Source: Tildeniella torsiva UHER 1998/13D (GTDB lineage Bacteria > Cyanobacteriota > Cyanobacteriia > Phormidesmidales > Phormidesmidaceae). From it: a stretch of DNA of 64,000 bases. The DNA lies in NCBI GenBank assembly GCA_019358835.1, contig JAHHIH010000018.1:60628-124627 (forward strand), written 5' to 3'. Position 1 is the first letter of the stretch. Every line of letters starts with the position of its first letter. This document shows positions 52,449 to 61,991 of the stretch, in pieces. The notes beneath the pieces are model-generated. The model was not told where the DNA came from. It saw nothing but the letters and a program-made list of their open reading frames with translations, and did no database searches. Both the position numbers and the translations under genes were made by a program.

Positions 52449-52454
52449 TTAGGA
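52368..52454 (+). other. attC recombination site (59-base element)
   Basis: R'' GTCTAAC (52368-52374), L'' CTGTTGGAGCGG (52379-52390), a central part of about 42 nt, L' CCGCTCAACAG (52433-52443) and R' GTTAGGA (52448-52454). L'' and L' pair except for one extra G in L'', the extrahelical base expected in attC. The folded bottom strand would be the integrase substrate. Confidence 0.9.
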
Positions 52455-52510
52455 GAAAATCTTGCTCTGAGTCTAGAACTTTAGTTCCAGGATTTCTAAT
52501 AGTAGGCGAC

Positions 52511-54460
52511 TTACACTCCTAGCCGCTGCAAGCGATACAGGCTCGAATACAACCCCTCCTGCGCCAGCAGCTCGTCGTGGCTGCCCTGCTCAACCAGCTC
52601 GCCATGCTTGAGCACCAGAATGCGATCGACATTGCGAATAGTCGATAGACGGTGGGCAATAATAATCGCTGTACGCCCCTCCAGCAGCCGCTCCAGCGCC
52701 TCTTGGATCATCGCCTCTGTGCCCACATCCAGGTTGGCCGTGGCCTCATCTAGCACCAAAATGCCGGGGTCACGAATCGCCGCCCGCGCAAAGGCTAGCA
52801 GCTGCTTCTGCCCGCCCGAGAGGTTGGTGCCCCGCTCCCGCAGCTCGGTGTCGTAGCCCTGGGGCAGCTCTTCAATCAGCCCGTGAATGTTAGTCTTCTT
52901 CGCCGCCTCAATCACCGCCTCCAGGGGATATTCCTCGCCCAGGGTAATGTTGCTCTTCACATCCCCCGCAAAGAGAAAGCCATCCTGCAAAATCACCGCC
53001 ATGCGCCGCCGCAGCTCCGCCTGGGGCAGGTCGCGAATATCGACCCCATCTAGTAAAATCGCCCCCTGGTTGATGTCGTAGAGCCGACACAGCAGCCGAA
53101 TAATCGAACTCTTCCCCGCCCCCGTTGGCCCCACCAGGGCCACTTTTTCACCGGGGCGAATGGTGAAGGTGAGGTCTTTGAGCACGTGCTCGTCGGCCTT
53201 GTAGCCGAAGGTGACGTGGTCAAAGCAGATTTCAGAAGCCTTGGCGGGTGAGGGAGCGAATGGGTAGGGGGGAGATGGGTGAATGGGTGGATGGGTTATA
53301 GACTCGGCGGCGGCTTCTAGCGGCGTAGAGTAAGTGGTGGGGAAAGCGCTTAAGCGATCGTTTTTACTCCCTACCCCATCACCCCCTACTCCCTCACTCT
53401 CCACCTTCTCCGGGTCGCGAATCTCCACCGGCACGGTAAACAGGTCGGTGATGCGCTCCACGGCGGTGAGCCCGGCCTGGATGGCAGTGAACTTGTCGGC
53501 AAACTGACGCAGGGGGTCGAAGAGACGCTGCGCAAAGAGAATAAAAGTGGCCAGGGTGCCGAAGGTGAGGGCGTCTTGCATCACCAGCAGGCCGCCGAGC
53601 CAGAGCACGCCGCCGATCGCCACCAGGGAAATCCACTCCAGCGTCGATGACACCGCCGAGTCGTAGAAGATCGTTTTATCGACGGCGGTGATGTATTTCT
53701 GGTTGGTGGCCCGAAACATTTCGGCGTTGTAGCGCTCGCGCCGAAACAGCTGCACCACGTTGATGCCCGCTACGTTTTCTTGCAGGGTGGCGTTGAGTTC
53801 TGAGAGGTATTCGCGGGCTTTGTAGTTGGCCTTGCGAAACTGCTGCTGAAAGTAAATAATCAGCCAGGTGACGGGTATCAGCAGAGTCAGCAGCATGAGG
53901 GCCAGCTGCCACTGCATGGTAAACATCACCACAATCAGCACCAGCATCGACACCACGTCGGTAATGATGCCCACCGCCCCGGTAGAGAATACGTCGCCCA
54001 GGGCATCGACGTCGCTGGTGATGCGGGTAATGAGCTTGCCCACGGGGGTGCGGTCAAAGAAACGCACCGCCAGCGAGGTGACGTGGGTAAACAGGTCGGT
54101 GCGAATGTCGGCGGTAATATTTTGGCCCACAGCCTGCACCAGGTAGCTCTGGAAACCATCCAGCAGCAGGCGAATTAGCACGGTGACCACCAGCAGCCCC
54201 ACGATTAAGTTTAGACCGTCCTGGAGGGTGCGACCCTCTAAAAACGCCATCACCGGTTCTTGGCGAATCAGGGAGATGGCCTGGCCAATCAGCACCGGCT
54301 GGAGGGCGTTGGCTAGCGACAGAGGCACCAGCAAAATCAGCGGCAGCACCAGGGCATTGCGGTGCTTGTAGATGTAGGGCCACATGCGCAGAAACAGCCG
54401 CCAGTCGCTATCGGGGCGGCGGGTAGTTTCGTCGCTGGGGAGAGTGGAGGTAGCGGTCAT
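52511..54460 (-). CDS. ABC exporter, fused permease and ATPase (MsbA/LmrA-like)
   Basis: 649 aa. Six TM helices in residues 25-330 (ABC exporter type I), then an NBD with Walker [14 protein letters not shown]-loop region ILQDGFLF, signature NLSGGQKQ, Walker [13 protein letters not shown] and H-loop IIAHRLSTI. Between TMD and NBD is a 50-residue low-complexity insert ([19 protein letters not shown]), the kind of Pro-rich linker also seen in the tape-measure gene. A half-transporter that probably works as a homodimer; substrate unknown (lipids or drugs). Confidence 0.93.
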   Translation of the reverse strand: MTATSTLPSDETTRRPDSDWRLFLRMWPYIYKHRNALVLPLILLVPLSLANALQPVLIGQAISLIRQEPVMAFLEGRTLQDGLNLIVGLLVVTVLIRLLLDGFQSYLVQAVGQNITADIRTDLFTHVTSLAVRFFDRTPVGKLITRITSDVDALGDVFSTGAVGIITDVVSMLVLIVVMFTMQWQLALMLLTLLIPVTWLIIYFQQQFRKANYKAREYLSELNATLQENVAGINVVQLFRRERYNAEMFRATNQKYITAVDKTIFYDSAVSSTLEWISLVAIGGVLWLGGLLVMQDALTFGTLATFILFAQRLFDPLRQFADKFTAIQAGLTAVERITDLFTVPVEIRDPEKVESEGVGGDGVGSKNDRLSAFPTTYSTPLEAAAESITHPPIHPSPPYPFAPSPAKASEICFDHVTFGYKADEHVLKDLTFTIRPGEKVALVGPTGAGKSSIIRLLCRLYDINQGAILLDGVDIRDLPQAELRRRMAVILQDGFLFAGDVKSNITLGEEYPLEAVIEAAKKTNIHGLIEELPQGYDTELRERGTNLSGGQKQLLAFARAAIRDPGILVLDEATANLDVGTEAMIQEALERLLEGRTAIIIAHRLSTIRNVDRILVLKHGELVEQGSHDELLAQEGLYSSLYRLQRLGV

Positions 54461-54546
54461 GGGGGCGATGCAAATGTTGACGCAGCCTTCAGTTTAGGTC
54501 TGAATCGCGGTAAGTGGCAGAGCCTTACCCCCACTCACCCATCCCC

Positions 54547-54924
54547 TCAATTGCCGCAGGTCAGCACCGTAGCGTCGGGATTCGCCTGGGTGGCCTGCTG
54601 CATTTGGGTGGGGTTGGCTCTACCGTAGGTGCTGAGGGTCTGCACATCTTCGGGCGAGGGAATGGCTTCAGCCACCTCCTGCCCCAGGTCGCTGACGTAG
54701 ATTACCTGGTCGATGGTGAGTTGGCGCTGCTCTTGCTCGGCGTAAAGGCTGGCGTAGCGATCGCTCACCCGCTGCTGCCACTGGGCCGGGTCGCAGTAGC
54801 TGCGATCGATGATCACCGTCACCTCTGGGCCTGCTAGTAACTGGCGCAGCCCCAGCCCTAGGCCAGCAAAGGCCAACCAGCCCAGGCCGAGGGTGAGAAG
54901 CAGTCGTTGATTGGGTTTGCGCAT
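54547..54924 (-). CDS. Small membrane-anchored protein of unknown function
   Basis: 125 aa. One N-terminal hydrophobic helix (LLLTLGLGWLAFAGLGLGL) acts as an anchor or signal; the rest is a polar domain starting VTVIIDRSYCDPAQWQQRV with Cys residues at about 44 and 123. No family recognised. It is followed upstream on the same strand by the VWA lipoprotein gene after 90 bp and may belong with it. Confidence 0.7.
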   Translation of the reverse strand: MRKPNQRLLLTLGLGWLAFAGLGLGLRQLLAGPEVTVIIDRSYCDPAQWQQRVSDRYASLYAEQEQRQLTIDQVIYVSDLGQEVAEAIPSPEDVQTLSTYGRANPTQMQQATQANPDATVLTCGN

Positions 54925-55014
54925 AGGGACGGGGAGACGGGGGATTGCGGTGGCGGTTCAAAATAGGCAATTCAAAATGAAAAGTTCAAAATTGCCAATT
55001 TTGCATTTTGAATT

Positions 55015-56757
55015 CTAAAGATTCACCTGGAACAGGTCTTTGAACAGGGTTTGCACGTTGTTGGGAGTGCCCTGCTGCACGGTGGATTCGCGCAGGGCTG
55101 CGATCGCCTCTAATTCCCCCTGATTCACCTCACCGTAGGCGATCGGGTAGAATCGCACATCGCTATAGGCGAGAATGTCTTGGACGGCGTCAAAGGTGTA
55201 GCCCCGATTGACCTCGCCATCGCTGAGCAGCAGCAGATAGTAGCGCCCGTTGGGGTCTTTTTCTTTTTGAACCATCAGGTCGGCCAGGCCCACCATCGCC
55301 CCGTCGTACATGGCGGTGGCTCCATCGGCTTGCAAGCTGTCAACGGTGGCCAAAAACTTCTGGTGTTGGAGCTGATCAAAGGGAGCCAGGGGCAGGCGGC
55401 GGGTGGGCGCATCGGCAAAGGTGACAACGCTGACGTAGTTGCCTGAGTTAATCTGCCCGGCGGCGACCCGCAGCCCGTCCTTGAGGGCCTGGATGCGCTC
55501 TCCTTCCATGGAGCCGCTGGTGTCGATTACCAGGGCCATATAGACGGTGCGGCCCCCGTCTTTGCGCAGCTTCCAGTTTGACTGGGCAGCTAGCAGGGTC
55601 TCGCCGTTGGGGAAGGGGGGAGCCTGGTTGGCCTTGAGGTAGTCGGTTTCGACAAAGCCCTGCTGCTGGGCGAGAGTCTGCATTTCGGCTGACTGAGCAA
55701 ACTGGGCAAACCGCTGTAGAGCTGCTGTCTGCTGGGGCGTGTTCCAGCTAAAGCCGACTAGGGGATTGTTGTGAGGCACGCCAAAGGGCACAAACTCGGT
55801 GTCGCTAAAGCCGGGCACCTCCCGCAGGGCCAGGTAGTTTTGGTATTCCAAAGGAAAAGCTTGCAGGTTGCTCTGGTCGCGCAGGAATAGCTCCTGCAGG
55901 TCGAGGGTGGTGGGGGTGGTGATCAGCACCTGCTGCTGAAACTGGTCGAAGACTGAGTTGACCTGGGGAGTTTGCAGCTCGGCCACGGTGAGCTGACCGC
56001 CGTTTTCTTGGTGCCCCGCTGCCCGCCAGTAGAGTGTGTAGAGCAGGTTGAGTGCGGTGGAGCTGCTGTAGGGGTTGGGGTAGGCCACGGTGACCTCGCC
56101 CGAGGCGATCGCATTCAGCAGTCGGTCAAAGCTGACGGTGCCGTTCTCAGCCAAGCTGTCGTAGACGGGCTTGGGCAGCACCCACCCAGCGGTGTTGGGC
56201 ACCAGGCGCGCGGCCACGGGCACGGTGCTCACCCCCTGGCTCTGCACCATTGCCACCCAGAGGTCGTTCGACGGGCTGTAGCCCTGGGGCTGCACGGCCT
56301 TGGCCCCCAGCAGCCGGGCGGCGGTGCCCGAGGCCACCTGGCGCACTCCCACCTGAATCACTTCCCCCGAGGGCAGAGTCTCTTGGCGCTGGTTAAAGGC
56401 TTCGGCGACTTCCACCAGCCAGCGCTCGTTTTGGCGATCGACGTTGGCCTTTTCTGACGAGCTGTAGATCTCGATGTAGGCGGCGTTGCTGCCACCGGGC
56501 TGGGCCGCGTGCAGCGGAAAGGTGTTGACGTCGGGCAGCGGATCGACGATCTGGTCGGTGGTGTAGCGACTGGCCACCTCGTCGGGGATCAGGTCTTCGC
56601 CCACGGTGATTTTGGGCAAGACCGACTGCTCTAGGGCCTGCCGAGCGCTCTCTACAGAATCAACTTTGGAACTGCCATTGAGAACGTCCGGCGTACAGTT
56701 CCAAAGCAGCACGGCGCAGAGGCTGATGAGAAACGGGATGAGGGGGAGGCGGCGCAT
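55015..56757 (-). CDS. Lipoprotein with substrate-binding-like domain and VWA domain
   Basis: 580 aa. Signal with a lipobox-like LLWNC (Cys at about residue 21). Residues 90-370 read like an extracellular solute-binding protein (IEIYSSSEKANVDRQNERWLVEVAEAFNQRQ; LLGAKAVQPQGYSPSNDLW). Residues about 400-560 form a von Willebrand A domain with the full MIDAS (DTSGSMEG, a Thr in DGATAMYDGA, LLLSDGEVNRG). This fused layout suggests a surface-attached ligand or metal-dependent adhesion sensor. Next to a two-TM helical protein upstream, possibly a complex. Confidence 0.87.
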   Translation of the reverse strand: MRRLPLIPFLISLCAVLLWNCTPDVLNGSSKVDSVESARQALEQSVLPKITVGEDLIPDEVASRYTTDQIVDPLPDVNTFPLHAAQPGGSNAAYIEIYSSSEKANVDRQNERWLVEVAEAFNQRQETLPSGEVIQVGVRQVASGTAARLLGAKAVQPQGYSPSNDLWVAMVQSQGVSTVPVAARLVPNTAGWVLPKPVYDSLAENGTVSFDRLLNAIASGEVTVAYPNPYSSSTALNLLYTLYWRAAGHQENGGQLTVAELQTPQVNSVFDQFQQQVLITTPTTLDLQELFLRDQSNLQAFPLEYQNYLALREVPGFSDTEFVPFGVPHNNPLVGFSWNTPQQTAALQRFAQFAQSAEMQTLAQQQGFVETDYLKANQAPPFPNGETLLAAQSNWKLRKDGGRTVYMALVIDTSGSMEGERIQALKDGLRVAAGQINSGNYVSVVTFADAPTRRLPLAPFDQLQHQKFLATVDSLQADGATAMYDGAMVGLADLMVQKEKDPNGRYYLLLLSDGEVNRGYTFDAVQDILAYSDVRFYPIAYGEVNQGELEAIAALRESTVQQGTPNNVQTLFKDLFQVNL

Positions 56758-56849
56758 TTCGAGGATGAGTGAGGGGTAGGGAGTAGGGGGTGGGGAGGTA
56801 GATACAGGATGAGTCGCGGGGTTTCCCGAAGGTTTCCGCAGGTTGGGGT

Positions 56850-57497
56850 TTATGCGGAATCTTGGTTGTCTTGGAGGATGGTTTTGTTGGCCTCAATCAG
56901 CGATTGGAGGCTGTGGGGCAGGGTGCTGTCGGTGGCGGTGTCGAGGGTAGATAGGGCGACTTGATCCTGGAGCTGCTGGAGCTGGGAGTGGGTGGCCTGG
57001 AGGCGATCGCGGCTGGCGGTCAGGCGCTGCTGGGCCATCTGCTGGTAGGCGGGGGTTTCGATCTGGTTAAGCACGGCTAGGCCGTCGGCGACTTGGCCCG
57101 AGAGGTCGAGCACGGTGTGCAGGGCTTCGAGCAGGTCTACTTGCAGAAGGGGGTCGCGATCGAAGATGCGGGCGGCAAAGCGCTGCGATTCGGTGGCCCA
57201 GTCTTGCACTTCGCGCCAGGCTTTTTGGGCCTTGGGGGGTACCCGTTGACCCAGGGTACCCAATTGGCTGGCAAAGGTTTGGGCGTCGAGCAGATCCCCG
57301 CTATTGGCCGTCGCCTCGCTGGGGCGAAAGCCCGCCGCCCAGCTGGTCACCATAGCCGCCGCTACGCCGGAGCCCGCCAGTACGGCCACGGGTTTTGGCC
57401 CCGCCAAAAAAATCATCAGGGCGTAGCCCAGGGCGGTGCCGCCCAGCAGTAGATAGGTCTGGGGCTGCCCCCACAAGGTCGATCGGCGCATACCCAT
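56850..57497 (-). CDS. Membrane-anchored helical protein, VWA-gene neighbour
   Basis: 215 aa. Two TM helices in residues 15-55 (YLLLGGTALGYALMIFLAG; VLAGSGVAAAMVTSWAAG), then a long helical cytoplasmic or periplasmic coiled-coil region (QRLTASRDRLQATHSQLQQLQDQ). No known domain. The gene lies 92 bp upstream of the VWA lipoprotein gene on the same strand, so co-expression is likely. The role is unknown. Confidence 0.72.
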   Translation of the reverse strand: MGMRRSTLWGQPQTYLLLGGTALGYALMIFLAGPKPVAVLAGSGVAAAMVTSWAAGFRPSEATANSGDLLDAQTFASQLGTLGQRVPPKAQKAWREVQDWATESQRFAARIFDRDPLLQVDLLEALHTVLDLSGQVADGLAVLNQIETPAYQQMAQQRLTASRDRLQATHSQLQQLQDQVALSTLDTATDSTLPHSLQSLIEANKTILQDNQDSA

Positions 57498-57532
57498 AGC
57501 CTGCTAAACCCTTTAACTAACGCTACTGTAGC

Positions 57533-58138
57533 CTACGGCACCGTTAGAGTCCCACCCAGGGCGTTGATGGCGTCAGACAGCTGGGGTTCAGCAGCACTGG
57601 TGGCCGCCACCAGCAGCAAAAACGCTTCTTCCCCGCGCTGACGGGCAAAGATTTTGCCGGTAATGGGTTGGGGCGGGGCGGCTCCCTGGCTAAGGCGACC
57701 CGTCCAGTTGATGCGAATGCCGCCACCGGGGATAGGTTGTACGTCATCACCTGCGACAAAGCCTTCCCCAGCGCCAAAAGTGCTCTCGGCTGAGGCTACC
57801 AAGGCTGCTTCGGGAGTCGGTGCCGAGGGCAAGGGCGCTACCGCCACCGTGTAGGCCAAACCGCCATCCGCCGCCTGAAACAGGGGGTTGCCACCTGCCG
57901 AACTGACGCTGTAACCATCAAAAATGCCGATCTGAAACCGGCCCTGGGGGTCTTCAAAACTGCCGTTGACCATGGGTAGGGCTGGGGCCAATGCTGGCGG
58001 TGGGGCGTTGGTTTGGGCGACTGCATTGCGATCGCCAATTTCGCTGCTTAGGTGCATTCCCTGGGTCAGCAAGATACTCACGACTAGGGCGATCGCCGCG
58101 ATCGCCAGCCCCCTAAACCGCCGCAACAGCTGCCCCAT
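57533..58138 (-). CDS. Exported protein of unknown function
   Basis: 201 aa from the ATG at 58138 (AGGA about 7 nt before); the open frame to 58276 looks non-coding. An N-terminal TM/signal helix (LAIAAIALVVSILLTQGM), a Pro/Ala linker, and a domain with GSFEDPQGRFQIGIFDGYSVS and a repeated betastrand pattern resembling PsbP-like or DUF1795-type folds (AALVASAESTFGAG; EEAFLLLVAATS). The last is a hint only. Anchored on the outer or lumenal side. Confidence 0.7.
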   Translation of the reverse strand: MGQLLRRFRGLAIAAIALVVSILLTQGMHLSSEIGDRNAVAQTNAPPPALAPALPMVNGSFEDPQGRFQIGIFDGYSVSSAGGNPLFQAADGGLAYTVAVAPLPSAPTPEAALVASAESTFGAGEGFVAGDDVQPIPGGGIRINWTGRLSQGAAPPQPITGKIFARQRGEEAFLLLVAATSAAEPQLSDAINALGGTLTVP

Positions 58139-58319
58139 GGTGAAATCCTCGTTATCTAACCGCCAAGCATAGCAACTCTGCTGGCCGAGAACCCGCTCTA
58201 TTAAAGAAGTTAATCTTGGGCATTCCCTAAGCGAACCCGTTTGTTTTAGTGGATAGGCGCTGCCAGCGCGGATCATCCCCAGGAGAAAGGGGACACCTAC
58301 TCCCTATCTATCCACCCAT

Positions 58320-59531
58320 CTACTCCCCAAAGTAAGCCTCAACACAGCGCACAAACATCTCCACCCCCAACCCTAAGGCGGTTTCATCAAAGTCAAAGCG
58401 GGGGTGATGGTGGGGGTAGGCCAAGGCTTTGTCGGAGTTGGCCGAGCCCAAAAAGAAGTAGCAGCCGGGCACTTCCTGCAAGAAAAAGGCCATGTCTTCG
58501 CCGCCCATGGTGTGGCAGTCGGGCACCACTCCCGCCGGGGTTTCGACCACCGCCAACGCCACCGATCGCACCAAACCCGCTATGCCCGCATCGTTGATTA
58601 CAGGGGGATATAGCGCCCGGTAGTCGAAGCTGTAGCTAGCCCCGTGGGCCTGACAAATGCCCGCAATAATCTGCTCCATGCGGGGGGCAAAGTAGTCGGC
58701 GTAGGCGGGGTCGAAGTAGCGCACGGTGCCGCCAAAGGTAGCGGTGTCGGCAATCACGTTTTGGGCCTTGCCAGCGTGGAACTGACCGACGGTGACCACC
58801 GCCGACTTGGTGGGGTCAATATTGCGGGCCACGATGGTTTGCAGCGCATTGACGATCTGCGCCCCAACCACAATGGAATCGACGGTTTGGTGCGGCAGCG
58901 CGCCGTGGCCACCCTTGCCCTGCACCGTGCAGGTAAAAAATTCTGACGCCGCCATCAGTGCCCCAGTGCGTACGCCTACGGTGCCCAGGGGCAGATTGTT
59001 CCACAGATGCAGGCCAATCATGGCCTCTACGTCGGGGTTCTTGAGCACCCCGGCTTCGATCATGGGTTTGGCACCCCCCGGTCCCTCTTCGGCGGGCTGA
59101 AAGACGATTTTGACGGTGCCCGCAAAGTCGCGGTGGGTGGAGAGATAGTAGGCGGTGCCCAGGGCGATCGCCACGTGCCCGTCATGGCCGCAGGCGTGCA
59201 TCACCCCATTGTGTTGCGAGCAGTACGCTACTTGATTCTCTTCTTGAATGGGTAGAGCATCCATATCGGCGCGAATGCCCAGCACGGGGCCGGGGCGGGT
59301 GCCCTCAATGACTGCTGCCACGCCGGTTTGAGCGATGTTGCGCTGGTAGTCAATGCCCCACTCGGTGAGCTTTTCGCAGATAAAGTCGGCGGTCAGCCAT
59401 TCTTTAAACCCCAGTTCGGGCCGCTGGTGCAGGCCGCGCCGCCAGGCCACTAACTGGTCTTGCAACGACTGGATGTCGGGGCGAATGCGATCGCGGTTGA
59501 CGGGCAGCGGCGGGGCGGTGGTGGCAAACAT
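58320..59531 (-). CDS. M20 family amidohydrolase (N-acyl amino acid / IAA-amino acid hydrolase type)
   Basis: 403 aa. Metal ligands in ACGHDGHVA (C,H,D,H) and the catalytic Glu in FQPAEEGPGG. WRRGLHQRPELGF near the start and CHTMGGEDMAFFLQEVPG near the end are diagnostic of the ILR1/HipO branch. It hydrolyses N-acyl amino acids such as hippurate-type or IAA conjugates. A perfect inverted repeat lies 29-58 bp upstream. Confidence 0.93.
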   Translation of the reverse strand: MFATTAPPLPVNRDRIRPDIQSLQDQLVAWRRGLHQRPELGFKEWLTADFICEKLTEWGIDYQRNIAQTGVAAVIEGTRPGPVLGIRADMDALPIQEENQVAYCSQHNGVMHACGHDGHVAIALGTAYYLSTHRDFAGTVKIVFQPAEEGPGGAKPMIEAGVLKNPDVEAMIGLHLWNNLPLGTVGVRTGALMAASEFFTCTVQGKGGHGALPHQTVDSIVVGAQIVNALQTIVARNIDPTKSAVVTVGQFHAGKAQNVIADTATFGGTVRYFDPAYADYFAPRMEQIIAGICQAHGASYSFDYRALYPPVINDAGIAGLVRSVALAVVETPAGVVPDCHTMGGEDMAFFLQEVPGCYFFLGSANSDKALAYPHHHPRFDFDETALGLGVEMFVRCVEAYFGE

Positions 59532-59559
59532 GGCGCAACAACTAGAGAAATAGGGCGGA

Positions 59560-59589
59560 ATAGACCTCCTCGGCAGGCGAGAGGTCTAT
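59560..59589. promoter_or_regulatory. 9-bp perfect inverted repeat upstream of the amidohydrolase gene
   Basis: ATAGACCTC (59560-59568) and GAGGTCTAT (59581-59589) with a 12-nt gap, in the divergent region between the M20 gene and the DUF433 gene. Could be an operator or a leader hairpin. Confidence 0.4.
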
Positions 59590-59703
59590 GTATCAGCATA
59601 AACCAGTCACCCTAACCCCCTGGGGTAGCCCGCCGCCGACAAGACCCGGCTCAGCATTTGCAGTTTAATAGAAGGGTTCAACCCGCACGCACCTCTCACA
59701 TCT

Positions 59704-60114
59704 ATGACGCTCCAGGAATTACAAGACCAGGCTCTGCAACTCTCTGTCGAGGCCCGTTGGCAGCTCGTAAACACGGTGTTAGCCTCGCTTCAGAAGGAGA
59801 CCCACTGCGCCCTGATGGAACCCGACCCCGCCTTTCCCGACATTGCCTTTCGCTCTGATGCCGAGAATAGCTGGGTGCCCGTGGTGCACGGCACCAGCAT
59901 TCATGTGCGAACCGTGGTGATCGCAGCTACCGAGTGGAACTGGTCAACGGAGCAGATCGCCGAAGAATACGGCCTTTCTAAGGCGCAGGTAGAGGCGGCC
60001 CTGGTGTTTTACGAAGCCCATGGGGATGAGGTGACCGTGACTGTGCCCGATCGCTCGCCAGAACAGGCCGCTGAGAAGGCTCCGGAGAAAGCCGTGGAAT
60101 CGGCCAAAGTGTAG
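59704..60114 (+). CDS. DUF433-domain protein
   Basis: 136 aa. Residues 1-40 form an added helical part (LQELQDQALQLSVEARWQLVNTVLASL) like those of addiction-module-type proteins. The DUF433 region follows (VHGTSIHVRTVVIAATEWNWSTEQIAEEYGLSKAQVEAALVFYEAH), a VapB-like helix-turn-helix antitoxin candidate. No DUF5615 toxin gene, the usual partner, lies next to it, so an orphan. The C-terminal tail is Glu/Ala-rich. Confidence 0.85.
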   Translation: MTLQELQDQALQLSVEARWQLVNTVLASLQKETHCALMEPDPAFPDIAFRSDAENSWVPVVHGTSIHVRTVVIAATEWNWSTEQIAEEYGLSKAQVEAALVFYEAHGDEVTVTVPDRSPEQAAEKAPEKAVESAKV

Positions 60115-60195
60115 GGTTATCCTACCTCTGCCTATAGACACCTCAAAACCGGAGAAGCGTTAGACTGTCAACAATGTAGTTACAAAAGTTAACGA

Positions 60196-60468
60196 ATGCT
60201 TCCCGATTTGATCGGTGCTACCCGAGACTACTGGCGCAAGCTAGATGAGGTCGAAGCCGCCTACTGCCGCAAAGAGCTAACCGCTAAAGAAGTTGACGCC
60301 AAGGTTAAGGCGCTGATGGTAGAGCTGGGCCAAACCCGGCGACAGCTGCTGCGGGATAGTTGGGCGATCGCGCAAACTTTTACCAATCAGCAGGGCGAGG
60401 CTCTGGCCGGAGTGGCGGCACTGGGCGTGCTGGCCTACGTGTGGTTAGTGGCTAACGGTCAGGTTTAG
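60196..60468 (+). CDS. Small helical protein with C-terminal hydrophobic segment
   Basis: 90 aa. A charged helix (KLDEVEAAYCRKELTAKEVDAKVKALM) and a C-terminal hydrophobic stretch ALAGVAALGVLAYVWLVANG, possibly a tail anchor. No family recognised. It lies 81 bp after the DUF433 gene and could be its partner, but nothing in the sequence shows a toxin fold. Confidence 0.6.
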   Translation: MLPDLIGATRDYWRKLDEVEAAYCRKELTAKEVDAKVKALMVELGQTRRQLLRDSWAIAQTFTNQQGEALAGVAALGVLAYVWLVANGQV

Positions 60469-60510
60469 TAAATCTCGCCTGTGCTAGCCGTGGATCTGAG
60501 CCACTGCTCT

Positions 60511-60912
60511 CTATGGAAAGAGGCCCAATTGAATCCAGATTTTTCTTGCAGCAAGTTGTAAGGAGTTATTGAGTTCCAGACGTTCTACCGTAACTCGGCC
60601 TGTAGGAGTTAAACCAGCAACGGCTCCTGTCGTTTCTAAAATCTGAAAATGCTCAGACCAGTTCGCCAGTCTAGGATTGAAGATAGGAACTGTGGCCCCT
60701 GTGATGGCGTCAATGCCAGTAGTAAACGTGCCTTTCCTTAGGTTGCAAGAGCGACAGGATAAGGCTAGATTATCTTCTTTATTATTGCCGCCTTTGGCTA
60801 ACGGGACAATGTGTTCGATCTCAAACTGAAAATTAAATACCATTTCTGGGGCGCAGCAGTACTCGCACCTATGCCCAGCCCTAGCGGCAACCAAAGCATA
60901 TTTAGGATTCAC
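60511..60912 (-). CDS. HNH endonuclease
   Basis: 133 aa. CEYCCAPE (zinc knuckle), EIEHIVPLAKGGNNKEDNLALSCRSCNLRKG with the HNH core H-N-..-N and a second zinc CxxC: the common HNH fold (IPR002711). Role in recombination or defence is open. It overlaps the preceding gene by 11 bp, so the two are co-translated. Confidence 0.9.
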   Translation of the reverse strand: MNPKYALVAARAGHRCEYCCAPEMVFNFQFEIEHIVPLAKGGNNKEDNLALSCRSCNLRKGTFTTGIDAITGATVPIFNPRLANWSEHFQILETTGAVAGLTPTGRVTVERLELNNSLQLAARKIWIQLGLFP

Positions 60913-61267
60913 GGTTGATTTGACTCAGCATCTCGGCAGATCGAGCTGTAGCCGCTTTGAGTTCGGCTGCGACTAAGCTATCTAGCTCGCTTTGCAGATC
61001 AAGAGTTAGAGTCACCCCTTGATCGTTAGCGCTGTGCCAGAGCGCCATTAGCTCAGCTAAACGCTGCTGTTGAGCAGCACCAAAAAAGCGATCTGGCCCC
61101 ACACTTTGAATAAGTAGCATCGCCGGAAAGTCGTCGGCTAACTCAGCGGTAAGTGCGTCGAGGGCTTCGCCAGCGGTTTTGCCCACCGATTGTTTGTCGC
61201 CAGAGATAGCGCGGTACATGCGATGACCACTTTCGTCACGGCTGGGGAGAATGGCTACAGTGGTCAT
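60902..61267 (-). CDS. Conserved small protein upstream of the HNH gene
   Basis: 121 aa from the ATG at 61267; the open frame extends to 61375 over the neighbour's start. MTTVAILPSRDESGHRMYRAISGDKQSVGKTAGEALDAL opening, read in parts, and a helical middle (QQQRLAELMALWHSAND). The family is common in cyanobacteria without a known role. Its overlap with the HNH gene suggests a functional pair. Confidence 0.7.
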   Translation of the reverse strand: MTTVAILPSRDESGHRMYRAISGDKQSVGKTAGEALDALTAELADDFPAMLLIQSVGPDRFFGAAQQQRLAELMALWHSANDQGVTLTLDLQSELDSLVAAELKAATARSAEMLSQINRES

Positions 61268-61355
61268 AGTGCGGCGGCAAAGGCGTTTGAAACTATTATA
61301 GGAAGAAGCTGAGCGAGCATAATGCGACGGCTCTAAAACGTAAGAATATGGGTCT

Positions 61356-61991
61356 ATGGTTGCAATTAACCCCAAAATTAACCAGGCGATCGCCTTCGAA
61401 GACTATCTGACCTACCATGACGGCAGCGATCGCCCTCAAGAACTCTTAGACGGAACGCTGGTTGATATGCCGCCCCCGACCTGGATGCATATGCTGATCG
61501 CCAAGTTTTTGGTGCAGGTGCTAGATCAGGCGATTGTGGAGAGCGGGCGGGATGATGATTGGACAACCCTAGCGGTGCCAGGGCAGCGCACTGGAGAATT
61601 GACTTCTCGTTTACCGGATGTGGCGATCGTGCCGTTTAGCACTATTGATGATGTGCTAGCTTCTGCGGTGTTGACGGTTCCAGCCCCGCTGGTGATTGAA
61701 ATCGTTAGCCAAAACTGGCAAGACGATTATTTGATTAAGCTGGCCGAGTACGAGACGTTGGGCATTCCAGAATATTGGATCGTAGATTACCAGGGGCTAG
61801 GCGGCACCCGCTACATTGGTCGCCCCAAGCAGCCCACAATTTCGATCTACACACTGGTAGACGGTGAGTACCAAGTGAGCTTGTTTAGGTTAGGGAAAGC
61901 GCTAGAATCTGCGATATTTCCAGAATTAGTGCTCAGCGCTGACGCTGTTTTCTCGGCTGGGCAGCCAAGGTATTTGCGATCGCAGTCGTAG
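61356..61991 (+). CDS. Uma2 family (PD-(D/E)XK) putative endonuclease
   Basis: 211 aa. Uma2/DUF820 signature: IAFEDYLTYHDG, RPQELLDGTLVDMP, SRLPDVAIVPF (catalytic Asp), LVIEIVSQNWQDDYLIKLAEYETLGIPEYWIVDY (E-x-V-S... K in the active centre). Widespread in multicopy in cyanobacteria; the role is not established. Divergent from the 60902 gene. Confidence 0.93.
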   Translation: MVAINPKINQAIAFEDYLTYHDGSDRPQELLDGTLVDMPPPTWMHMLIAKFLVQVLDQAIVESGRDDDWTTLAVPGQRTGELTSRLPDVAIVPFSTIDDVLASAVLTVPAPLVIEIVSQNWQDDYLIKLAEYETLGIPEYWIVDYQGLGGTRYIGRPKQPTISIYTLVDGEYQVSLFRLGKALESAIFPELVLSADAVFSAGQPRYLRSQS

